Assembly (NCBI GenBank): GCA_026770585.1
Contig: MU646590.1
Span: 129,322 to 140,746 of the forward strand
Direction: 5' to 3'
Source: Baffinella frigidus
Lineage: Eukaryota > Cryptophyceae > Cryptomonadales > Baffinellaceae
DNA: 11,425 bases
A program made the translations under genes and the position numbers. The first letter of the stretch is position 1, and each line of letters begins with the position of its first letter. Of this stretch, positions 5,330 through 11,277 are shown piece after piece. Below the pieces are notes generated by a model, which saw only the letters and a list, made by a program, of their open reading frames with translations, ran no database searches and was not told the origin of the DNA.

Positions 5330-6955
5330 GTGGGTCTTTCTTGAGTCCTTTAGGGCCTTTAGGTTCTTCGAGCTCCCAACATAGTCATTAATGCCAGAAC
5401 GCGTTGCTTTACGAATCTAGTTTCAGATCCAGTTACTGATAGATCAATATGGGATTCGTTCCCAAGCATGGCGTCGGGGGGGGGGAGGGGCGTACGTTTC
5501 AGGTCCCATCGGTTGGGTTGTAGGGGCCTCGTCTCGAAGAGGGGGTTGCGGGGTCCTTTAGGTCCTTTAGGTTTTAATTTCGCCCAACACAGCCCGACGA
5601 CACGCCCTTCCGTAGAAAGGATCTGCAGAGAAAACATTCTGTTTTCGGATCGCGTTTAGCTCTCCAGTGCAGAGGCTCGTGAAGAGGGGATAGAGGGTGG
5701 CTCTCTTGGGGTGCTCGAGTTGTCTCCATCAGGGACGCGCGTCCCCCACTCACCTTTAGGTCCTTCAGGTTTTGAATGCTCCCAACATAGCCCAACGACA
5801 CGCCCTGCCCGTTATTTCCGTAGAAAGGACTGCACGGGGGGAAAACAAGGTTTACTAAATTGTTAAACACGACCGCTGTACGCCAGGTGACAGGTGGGAC
5901 GAGACGTCCTTTAGGTCCTTTAGGTTTTAATTTCGCCCAACATATGCCAACGACACGCCCTTCCGTAGAAAGTGTGCTTTGGTCCTTTAGGTCCTTTAGG
6001 TCCTTTAGGTTTTAAATGCTCCCAACATAGCCCAACGCCACGCCCTTCCGTTGAAAGGACTGCAGAGAAAGCATTTTTGCTTTCGGATCGCGTTTAGCTC
6101 TCCAGTGCAGAGACTCGTGAAAAGGGGATACAGGGCGGTTCTCTTGGGGTGGGTGAAGGTATGCGATACCGCCCCCATGCTCACTTACACGCACCGAACC
6201 CAAGTCAGCCTCCTTTGAGGCTCACGGTACCCCATGGTTGAAGTTTAAGAGCTTCAATCACGAATACCCCACAAGGTGAGAGGGGTTGTGTGGGGGTATG
6301 AGATGAGACAGATGTCAAACCAAACGCATGTAGAGGTTTCCCCCAATGTACGTCCTCTAGGTCCTTTTGGTTTTAATTTCTCCCAACATAGCCCGACGAC
6401 ACGCCGTTCCGTAGAAGGGATCTGCAGAGAAAGCATTTTTGCCTTCGGATCGCGTTTCGCTCTCCAGTGCAGAGGCTCGTGAAGAGGGGATACAGGGTGG
6501 TTCTCTTGGGGTGAGTGAAGGTATACCAACTGGTTCCCATGCTCAAACACACACCGAACCCAAGTCAGCCTTGTTCTGAGGCTCATGGTATCCCATGGCT
6601 GAAGTATAAGAGCTCCAGGCACGGATACCCCACAAGGTGAGAGGGATTGTGTGGGGGGGTGAGATGAGACAGATGTCAAACCGAACGCATGTAGAGGTTT
6701 CCCCCAATGTACGGAAGTCAGCGAGCGAGATAGTGAGAGAGGTGGATGTGTAAGGGTTTCCCCCAGGTTGTACATAGTTATCCTATTGTATCCCGCAGTG
6801 TCAGTGTGAGTCAGCAGAGTACGGCAGTCAACGTGGTCCTTTAGGTGCTTTAGGTCCTTGAGGTCCTTTAGGTTTTGATTTCGCCCAACATAGCCCAACG
6901 ACACGCCCTTCCGTAGAAAGGACTGCAAAGAAAGCATGTTTGCTTTGGTGCGGTT
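5330..6955 (-). repeat. Cluster of dispersed repeats with 9-bp tandem tails
   Basis: Minus-oriented copies lie at about 5345-5384 (tail fragment), 5551-5722, 5753-5840, 5906-5971, 5981-6156, 6354-6528 and 6834-6955. On the plus strand each starts with one to four units of TCCTTTAGG, then TTTTAATTTC or TTTGAATGC, CCCAACATAGCCCAACG, ACACGCCCTTCCGTAGAAAG and GACTGCAGAGAAAGC. Complete ones continue through the hairpin GAAAGCATTTTTGCTTTC, CTCCAGTGCAGAGGC and GAAGAGGGGATACAGGG. Copies differ mainly in tail-unit number and in where they stop. No terminal inverted repeats or coding capacity are seen; the variable simple tail is SINE-like, but no A/B box was identified. Confidence 0.9.
5981..6716. repeat. 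Tandem duplication of about 360 bp
   Basis: Unit 1, about 5981-6353, and unit 2, about 6354-6716, each contain a dispersed-repeat copy followed by the same unique sequence: ACCGAACCCAAGTCAGCC, CCCATGG, ATACCCCACAAGGTGAGAGG, GAGATGAGACAGATGTCAAA and GTAGAGGTTTCCCCCAATGT. The duplication thus postdates insertion of the repeat. A third, degraded trace of the unique part (CACCAGAACCC, GGTATCCCATGG) sits near 3865-3895. Confidence 0.85.
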
Positions 6956-7070
6956 GTGCACCGTCCGGGGACAACTTTTTTGGTTCTGATGACTTTCACA
7001 GAGTGTTGACTTTTGAAAACCACCGTTTGAAAAACGGAATCCCTGGTCCCCCAGGAGGCGTTCCTCCCCC
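6717..7070. other. Stretch with repeat remnants and no supported gene
   Basis: Contains a last fragment of the duplicated unit (GGGTTTCCCCCAGG near 6757), then the dispersed repeat at 6834-6955, then about 115 bp of ordinary sequence leading to a Pro-rich open frame. No promoter was recognised. Confidence 0.4.
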
Positions 7071-7306
7071 AGGGCTGCAGGAAACGGAGCGCGTGGATCG
7101 CACCAATCCGCAGGATCGGCCGGATTCCCGCCCTGAGCAGGTGTCACCATGCGGTCTTCCGTTCGCACGCCAGCCCGCTCGACACTCCGCTCCCCACGCT
7201 CGACACTCCGCTCCCCAGCCGCCCCCAGGAGCGCAGCCTGCCCAACCCCCTTTCCTGTTCCTGGAAGAAACCCCAGGCGTCCCCCTCACTGATGCTGACC
7301 CCGCTG
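7071..7306 (+). CDS. Possible Pro/Arg-rich upstream exon
   Basis: After CAGGGCTGCAG the plus frame reads ETERVDRTNPQDRPDSRPEQ and a low-complexity part with RHSAPHA and RHSAPQP (a 15-bp tandem repeat near 7189-7218), then QPPFLFLEETPGVPLTDADP. Candidate donors cluster at GCTG|GTGTG|GTGTAT around 7307-7314, ahead of a long C tract. It shares the frame of the following segment. The opposite strand is also open, the composition is biased and no start was fixed, so this could be non-coding. Confidence 0.25.
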
Positions 7307-7355
7307 GTGTGGTGTATTGCTACCCCCCCCCCCCTCTCACTCTTGCATCCTACAG

Positions 7356-7734
7356 CAGCGGAACCCCAGGCCCACCTCCGCCCTTCTCAGATGCTCAGTT
7401 CCCCAACAGCATCTGGTCCAGGACGGGGGAGGCGTTTTTTTATTTCCAAGACGAGTGCCCGTGGCGAGCCGGTAAACCTGTGCGTTCCTCGTGGCGCAGT
7501 GGCCTCCAAAGGCGCCCAAGTCTTTCTTCCCGGAGTCCAGGAGGAAATGCAAGAGGGGGGTCGCCGCCCGGGCGAGGAGTGTCGGCCGGGCCGCTCAGCG
7601 CCACGCGCCTCCGCCGCAGCTCCCACGCGCCAGACTCCCCCAGCCGCCGCGCCCCCCTCCAGTCCGGGTTCTCAGAATCCGGATTCCGGCGCGGCAGCCA
7701 CCTCGGAGACTCCCGCGGCATGCTCTCCCCAGCG
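7356..7734 (+). CDS. Pro/Ser/Arg-rich exon upstream of the coiled-coil exons
   Basis: A 12-C tract followed by CTCTCACTCTTGCATCCTACAG gives a strong acceptor ending at 7355. The frame reads SGTPGPPPPFSDAQFPNSIW, FFYFQDECPWRAGK, then a Ser/Arg-rich low-complexity part ending RGSHLGDSRGMLSPA, and closes at CAGCG|GTATGC. This frame ends in phase 0, exactly what the acceptor at 7896 needs to continue into the coiled-coil exon. The second plus frame is also open here and GC-rich; TTTTTTTATTTCCAAG ending at 7450 is a competing acceptor. The frame choice rests mainly on the phase match. Confidence 0.4.
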
Positions 7735-7896
7735 GTATGCACCCCTCCCGCGATTCACCCCAACCCGAACCGAGGCTGGACCTGCGACCAGACCCGCGGC
7801 CGCACCATCATCCGTGGCGAGGCTCTGACGCGTGAGGCTGACGCGTGAGGCTGACGCGTGGAGCTGACGCGTGGGCGTGATGTGATGGGGGAGCAG
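7735..7896 (+). other. 162-nt intron containing a 13-bp minisatellite
   Basis: Runs from GTATGC to GGGAGCAG. Near 7822-7874 about four units of GAGGCTGACGCGT follow each other; because the period is 13 and each unit holds TGA, every frame is closed, which supports removal by splicing. The boundaries are phase 0 on both sides; an AG three bases earlier (7893) would also keep frame. Confidence 0.45.
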
Positions 7897-8088
7897 CGTT
7901 CCCCGATGGGGCACGGGCGCTCAGGGCTCGACTCGGAGGTCGAAGGGCTGCGGCGATCGATGATGGACCTCGAGGATCGGCAGAGCAGCACCCAGCGGGA
8001 ACTTGAGGAGGCAAACCGCGCGGTTGCCGATAAGGAGGATGCGTTCAGCGAGCAGGAAGCCCGGTCTCAGGACATGGCTGAGATGCTG
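7897..8088 (+). CDS. Coiled-coil exon A
   Basis: 64 codons, phase 0 at both ends. After a short RSPMGHGRSG lead it is almost continuously helical with a heptad pattern (LDSEVEGLRRSMMDLEDRQ, ELEEANRAVADKEDAF, ARSQDMAEML). The strong Glu/Asp/Arg/Lys content and absence of Pro in the main part are typical of a parallel coiled coil. The donor is ATGCTG|GTACCA. Read-through would stop after about eight codons inside telomere-like sequence. The family is unknown; centrosomal, flagellar or myosin-tail-like proteins have similar segments, but similarity of coiled coils is not evidence of function. Confidence 0.6.
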
Positions 8089-8685
8089 GTACCAGCTGGG
8101 TTTAGGGGCTAGGTTGAGGACCCTGTAAACCCTGAACCTTACTCCCTCAACCCTCCTCCACCTTGAACCCTCAGCCTAAACCCTCAACTCACACCCCTAG
8201 CACCCGCTCCAGACTCCCGCGCCAGTTGAATATGAATAGTGGGAGGTTTTCCTGATTTCTGATTGTTGGTGCTAGCTAGACCTGAGCGGCATCAGGTGGG
8301 GGTCTCCCCACGTCATGCAGAAAGCCCACGTTTTGGGTGCACTTATTTCGCGCGACTTGCTACACAATTTACAATAGAGGCTTTACACCCCATTTTTCGA
8401 AACGACGGTGATGTCTTTTTACCACATTCGCGTGCAATGAAGTTGTCCTCTAGCGTGAGCTTTCGGCATTCCACGCCAACTCCAGTCCTGAGGCGGGCTT
8501 GTCAACTCCAGTCCAGAGGCGGGCTTGTTGACCCCCCGGAGGACGCAGCTGAGCGCTGATTCATCGGGAAACGGTTCGATTTCAGGGTGATTTCGCATAC
8601 GGTAGGGACCCTTCATCGTCTGCTTGGGGGTTGGGGGTTGAGGGTTGAGGGTTGGTGGTGGGCGGGGAAAGTTGGCAAAAAAAAG
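8089..8685 (+). other. 597-nt intron with complementary telomere-like ends
   Basis: Near the donor lies C-rich telomere-like sequence (8120-8190: AAACCCTGAACC, CCCTCAACCCTC); near the acceptor lies G-rich sequence (8625-8660: GGGGGTTGGGGGTTGAGGG). CCCTCAACCCTC at 8144-8155 is the exact reverse complement of 8640-8651, so the pre-mRNA could fold the splice sites together. A two-copy 26-bp tandem repeat lies at 8477-8528. The acceptor AAAAAAAAG|TTGGCA gives phase 0, matching exon A. Confidence 0.5.
8477..8528 (+). repeat. 26-bp tandem duplication
   Basis: Two adjacent units of CAACTCCAGTCC then GAGGCGGGCTTGT, with one substitution between them. It is intronic in the gene model. Confidence 0.9.
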
Positions 8686-8831
8686 TTGGCAAACAATCGC
8701 AAAGTCGCAGAAAATCAAGAAGTGATGTTGAGATTGATGCAGGTGAACGAGCAGCAGAAGGTGGTTCGGATGAAGAAGGCTGTTGACCGCATGGAGACCG
8801 ATCTCCAGGAGGTCCTCGATGAGAAGGACAG
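8686..8831 (+). CDS. Coiled-coil exon B
   Basis: Begins LANNRKVAENQEVM, continues RLMQVNEQQKVVRMKKAV and ends METDLQEVLDEKD plus two bases (AG) of a split Arg codon. Strong heptad character throughout. The acceptor at 8685 gives phase 0; the donor GGACAG|GTTATTTGCCCCCC leaves phase 2. The phase-2 acceptors of exons C and D (both starting GGACCT) complete AGG and give DEKDRDLS, with uninterrupted heptads. A second GACAG|GTTGCG 26 bp downstream is an alternative donor. Confidence 0.6.
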
Positions 8832-8902
8832 GTTATTTGCCCCCCCCTCCCCAGAAGGACAGGTTGCGAGCCCCGATACCCACTCTCTTGCCTCATTTCT
8901 TT

Positions 8903-9033
8903 TCGGGACATAACTGAACTATTTGCTCTATCTTACGCTTCCAAAGCTTAACACAACGGTGGACATGCTATTTTAGACATCAAACCAATGCTTAAGATAG
9001 CATAAACGTGCAACTGTTTCACTTATGTCCCGA
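8903..9033. mobile_element. 131-bp inverted-repeat element
   Basis: The left end TCGGGACATAACTGAAC pairs with the right end, read in reverse as TCGGGACATAAGTGAAAC; further in, CTATCTTACGC faces GCTATCTTAAGC read in reverse. Arms are about 40 bp, imperfect. The interior is AT-rich and non-coding. The left end resembles CATTTCGGAGCATAGCTGAA near 9123, so part of the element or its target was duplicated. It sits in the long intron after exon B. Confidence 0.6.
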
Positions 9034-9048
9034 GATTCGATTCGGCCG

Positions 9049-9100
9049 GGACGCCTCCAGGAGGCCAGGTCGATGATACGGACAGGTTATTTGCCCCCCC
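9049..9100 (+). pseudogene. Decayed duplicate of the exon B 3' end and donor
   Basis: CTCCAGGAGGCCAGGTCGAT, then GATACGGACAG|GTTATTTGCCCCCC, aligns with the end of exon B: CTCCAGGAGGTCCTCGATGA, then GAAGGACAG|GTTATTTGCCCCCC. A 2-base length difference breaks the frame. The donor and the following C tract are intact. It shows exon-boundary segments being copied inside this intron. Confidence 0.65.
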
Positions 9101-9160
9101 TCTTTCTCTTCGCCTGAGTTCATTTCGGAGCATAGCTGAATTAGTCCGGGGAGTAGTAAT

Positions 9161-9360
9161 GAAACGCCCTTGTGCGGGATCCGACGTGTGGCGGCGAGCA
9201 GGGTAGCATGGTCAGTGTGGCGGCCAGCAGGGTAGCATGGTCAGCTCACACATACCGGGCAGGTTGCGAGCCTCTCCTCACCACACACCGTACACCGAGC
9301 TACCTCACCACACACCGAGCTACCAAGGCATTCTCGGTTCCTGCGCCACCGAGAATCGGT
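9161..9360 (+). repeat. Small tandem repeats (29 bp and about 23 bp)
   Basis: TGTGGCGGCGAGCAGGGTAG plus CATGGTCAG (9187-9215) repeats at 9216-9244 with one change. Between about 9276 and 9322 CTCACCACACACCG and ACCGAGCTACC repeat. GAAACGCCCTTGTGCGGGAT at 9161 has a cousin, GGAAACGCCCTTGTC then GCGCGGGATTTG, near 9541. Nothing here is convincingly coding. Confidence 0.8.
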
Positions 9361-9950
9361 TAGGACATCCGTAGGAACAACCCTATGTCCCTACACATGG
9401 CTTACCGTAGGGGCCTACATTGGATCCACTCATGGGTTATTCACGAAAGCCCTTTGCAGTGCGCTGTGTGGCACGTCTCTTGCCTGCTCTGCGCAGTGGT
9501 TGGCTGGGAGGGAGACGAATCCGAGCACGGGTAGCAGTACAGGAAACGCCCTTGTCTTGCGCGGGATTTGCTGTGACCATGCTAGCCTACCGACCGCCAC
9601 AAAGAAACCCGCATTGATACACAGCGACACGCGAGCTGATCCGGACAAGAGCGCACCCCAAAGCAAATTCGGCAACTTGAGATTATTTTGCCCACAGGGC
9701 GATCAAAATCTGATCGCCCGTGATGAATGGATTCTGGTACTGAATGGCCTTACAAGTATTATAGTGGTACAAACGTGTCAACTTTTGCGATAAAGGGTTA
9801 TTCAGCATTTGACCCCGGGTAGACTCCTGTCCGGACCAGGGGAAATTCCAGGGAAATGGATGAGGGCATACCACTTTAGAGTGAAGGTGGTCAATCAAAA
9901 GTAAACAACTGCAACCTCTTCTCTCTTACATCCACATCGGGGCGGTAGGC
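9361..9950. other. Intronic or intergenic stretch with no supported exon
   Basis: Lies inside the proposed 1.2-kb intron after exon B. Open frames are short and do not chain. It holds the short duplicated segment near 9541 and the hairpin at 9697-9719. Confidence 0.4.
9697..9719. repeat. Perfect short hairpin
   Basis: GGGCGATCA, loop AAATC, TGATCGCCC: a 9-bp perfect stem in an otherwise featureless intronic stretch. Function unknown. Confidence 0.8.
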
Positions 9951-10036
9951 TTAAACCTTGAACCCTCAAACCCAAACCCCAAACCCCAAACCCTAAACCC
10001 TAACCCCCAAACCCTGAGCCCTCAACCCTAACACAG
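9951..10036 (-). repeat. C-strand telomere-like tract ending at a splice acceptor
   Basis: Units such as AACCCCAAACCCTAAACCCT occur on the plus strand, opposite in strand to the tract at 4040-5095. The tract ends AACCCTAACACAG, directly at the acceptor of exon C, so the telomere-like DNA itself supplies the pyrimidine-rich context and AG. Confidence 0.85.
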
Positions 10037-10100
10037 GGACCTATCGAACCTGGAGAAGTTGGTGGAGTCTCTGGAGGCGGATTTCGATCAGAAATCTGGT
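10037..10100 (+). CDS. Coiled-coil exon C (duplicate of exon D)
   Basis: The phase-2 acceptor CACAG|GGACCT leads to DLSNLEKLVESLEADFDQKS, a good heptad helix. The first 41 bases are very like exon D (GGACCT, TCGA, TGGAGAAG, GGTGGAGTCTCTGGAG). The 3' end differs and no donor gives phase 2 for joining to exon D; CTG|GTCGAA near 10100 would be phase 1, and reading on meets a stop at TAA. It may be an alternative terminal exon, an exon used instead of D, or a decayed duplicate. Confidence 0.45.
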
Positions 10101-10189
10101 CGAAATGTCCAGCAATAAAATGTCGTTGTACTGAGCAATTGTTAATTGGTACCACGAAACTAAATGGACGGATGTGTTTGGTGGCGCAG

Positions 10190-10265
10190 GGACCTTTCGA
10201 GCTTGGAGAAGCAGGTGGAGTCTCTGGAGACAGACAAAGCTCTCCTCCAGCAGCGCCTCCGAGAG
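10190..10265 (+). CDS. Coiled-coil exon D
   Basis: The acceptor GGCGCAG|GGACCT is phase 2 and fits the exon B donor. Encodes DLSSLEKQVESLETDKALLQ and QRLRE with unbroken heptads; donor CGAGAG|GTAGAG is phase 0. A plus-strand model A-B-D is open throughout. The next exon is not identified: the relics at 10318 and 10744 lack clean acceptors, so the gene may continue elsewhere or end in decay. Confidence 0.5.
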
Positions 10266-10440
10266 GTAGAGCTATTCACTATTCACTGTTCACTATTCAC
10301 TGTTCACTATTCACTATTCGAACCTGGCGGCCCGCCTCCAGCAGCGCCTTCGCGAGGTGTTCACTTTTCACTATTCACTTTCATTCCGCATTCACTATTC
10401 ACTATTCACTATTCACTATTCACTATTCACTTTCATTCCG
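10266..10440 (+). repeat. TTCACTA heptamer minisatellite
   Basis: Period-7 units TTCACTA, with TTCACTG and TTCACTT variants, run from about 10273 to 10317 and again from about 10358 to 10433, split by the exon relic at 10318-10356. CACTTTCATTCCGC ends two sub-blocks. All three plus frames stay open because 7 and 3 share no factor and the unit has no plus-strand stop, giving repeated FTIHYSL peptides that should not be taken as a protein. Confidence 0.95.
10318..10356 (+). pseudogene. Shortened copy of exon C/D inside the minisatellite
   Basis: Encodes SNLAARLQQRLRE. It starts TCGAACCTGG as exon C does and ends CTCCAGCAGCGCCT, CGCGAG|GTG as exon D does, as if the middle had been deleted from a C/D-type exon. 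The frame is kept and a donor follows, but no AG acceptor precedes it because heptamers abut it. Confidence 0.55.
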
Positions 10441-10458
10441 CCAGACGCCCTCAAGGAC

Positions 10459-10715
10459 GGACACCCTAATTCCGGCGTCAACCTAATTCCTGCGTTCTGT
10501 ATCACCCTACAGTCTACTCGGTAGGCTACGGGACGCGCGCCCCCCCCCGAAAATTCGGGGAGGGACGTGACAGAATTGCTGACTTTTGGCCTGTTTCTCG
10601 GGCAAGAATCCAATAATTAATTTAAGCACGTTACCTCGTAGTGTTCCGAGCGGATTGCCTACCGTGGGACCCTACGGAATGCCGCAATTAGTTTGATGCC
10701 GGAATGAGGGTGTCC
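10459..10715. mobile_element. 257-bp inverted-repeat element
   Basis: The left end GGACACCCTAATTCCGGCGT faces the right end, read in reverse as GGACACCCTCATTCCGGCAT; pairing continues as CAACCTAATTCCTGCG against CAAACTAATTGCGGC, then more weakly with CCTACxG and CGGTAGGC blocks. Arms of about 40-80 bp, imperfect. The interior has a hairpin, CCCCGAA-AA-TTCGGGG, near 10546 and the TTTCTCGGGCAAGAA motif. It lies between the exon relics at 10318 and 10744. Target duplication unclear. Confidence 0.6.
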
Positions 10716-10743
10716 ACCCTTACTCACAAAATTCAGTATACCT

Positions 10744-10815
10744 GACAAGACCCTCCTGCAGCAGCGCGTCCGAGATCTGCCCACGCCAGACCACACCGCG
10801 CCCGGACACCAAAAG
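10744..10815 (+). pseudogene. Partial copy of the exon D 3' part with a new tail
   Basis: DKTLLQQRVRD matches exon D's DKALLQQRLRE, then the frame continues LPTPDHTAPGHQK to CAAAAG|GTTTGC, a possible donor in phase 0. There is no acceptor immediately upstream, although CTCCTGCAG|CAGCGC would act as one in phase 0 and would fit exon D's phase-0 donor. It may therefore be a live exon starting QRVRD, or a relic. Confidence 0.4.
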
Positions 10816-10976
10816 GTTTGCGTTTTCGCGAAGATATTCGTGAAACGTTGCGTTGTTTACATAAAGAAACCAATTTTGAGATTCCACTTAGCAGCCGCCG
10901 GGGACTTGACGGATACAGTCCATCTAAACGATTTGTACTGGACACTTATCCATTGCCCTGGAACCTAACCGGAATA

Positions 10977-10996
10977 TCACCTTGAATTCAAGGTGA
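10977..10996. repeat. Perfect 20-bp palindrome
   Basis: TCACCTTGAATTCAAGGTGA, perfectly self-complementary and centred on GAATTC like the 26-bp palindrome at 1543-1568. Confidence 0.9.
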
Positions 10997-11090
10997 AAAG
11001 GAACTCGGCCGCTGTCAGGTAATTATCCGAAATGGTCAGAAAACATCGAAAATTTGCTTCTTTATCTTGAAAAAGGGGACGTGTAGACGT

Positions 11091-11204
11091 GGAACGTTGC
11101 GAAAGTGTGTGTCTGATAAGACCTGAGTCGGGTCTTACATCATTAAGACCTGTTCGCCTCCGGGCGCGGAGTGGAAATTTCACAACGCCACGTTTCGCAA
11201 TGTC
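11091..11204. repeat. Weak inverted repeat of about 114 bp
   Basis: GGAACGTTGCGAAAGTG at the left end faces GGACATTGCGAAACGTG at the right end, read in reverse. Inside, TAAGACC and GGTCTTA form a 7-bp hairpin near 11117-11137 and TTAAGACCTG follows. Another AAACGTTGCG stands near 10851. The ends match only partly, so this is tentative. Confidence 0.4.
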
Positions 11205-11277
11205 CATCGTGATACGTTTGTGTTAACGGTTCAGTCGGCTCACACGTTCAAACGACAACACGGTACAGACTATCGAT

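Noticed and set aside
5359-5870. Short frames on both strands between 5359 and 5870 with Lys-Pro-Lys-Gly-Pro or Leu-Lys-Asp repeats
   Set aside because: These come from the CCTAAAGGA tail read in different frames; no start, domain or independent coding bias.
5981-6955. CRISPR array
   Set aside because: Repeats are long (about 165 bp), unevenly spaced and variably truncated, with no uniform short spacers and no cas-like gene; the other evidence points to a eukaryote.
6254-7168. A 304-codon open frame on the minus strand, the longest in the window
   Set aside because: It runs through two copies of the dispersed repeat and the tandem duplication. Its apparent motifs (such as AKRDPKAKMLSLQ and NLKDLKDLK) are translations of the repeat body and the 9-bp tail and recur wherever the repeat does.
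7387-7742. Minus-strand open frames across 7337-7742
   Set aside because: Complements of a GC-rich plus-strand segment. The plus frame has a strong acceptor and a phase match to the following exon; the minus frames have neither.
9697-9719. Bacterial rho-independent terminator
   Set aside because: A good stem but no T-tract, no upstream gene, and a eukaryotic context.
9500-9793. 97-codon plus-strand frame
   Set aside because: No heptad or domain pattern, mixed third-position bias, overlaps a duplicated non-coding segment and the hairpin at 9697-9719, and lies within a proposed intron.
10139-10486. Plus-strand frames of 101 and 115 codons with repeated FTIHYSL
   Set aside because: They are translations of the TTCACTA minisatellite joined to exon D. 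Only the exon D part has support as coding.
10977-11207. 76-codon minus-strand frame
   Set aside because: It covers the 20-bp palindrome and a weak inverted repeat, has no recognisable domain and shows no GC bias at third positions.
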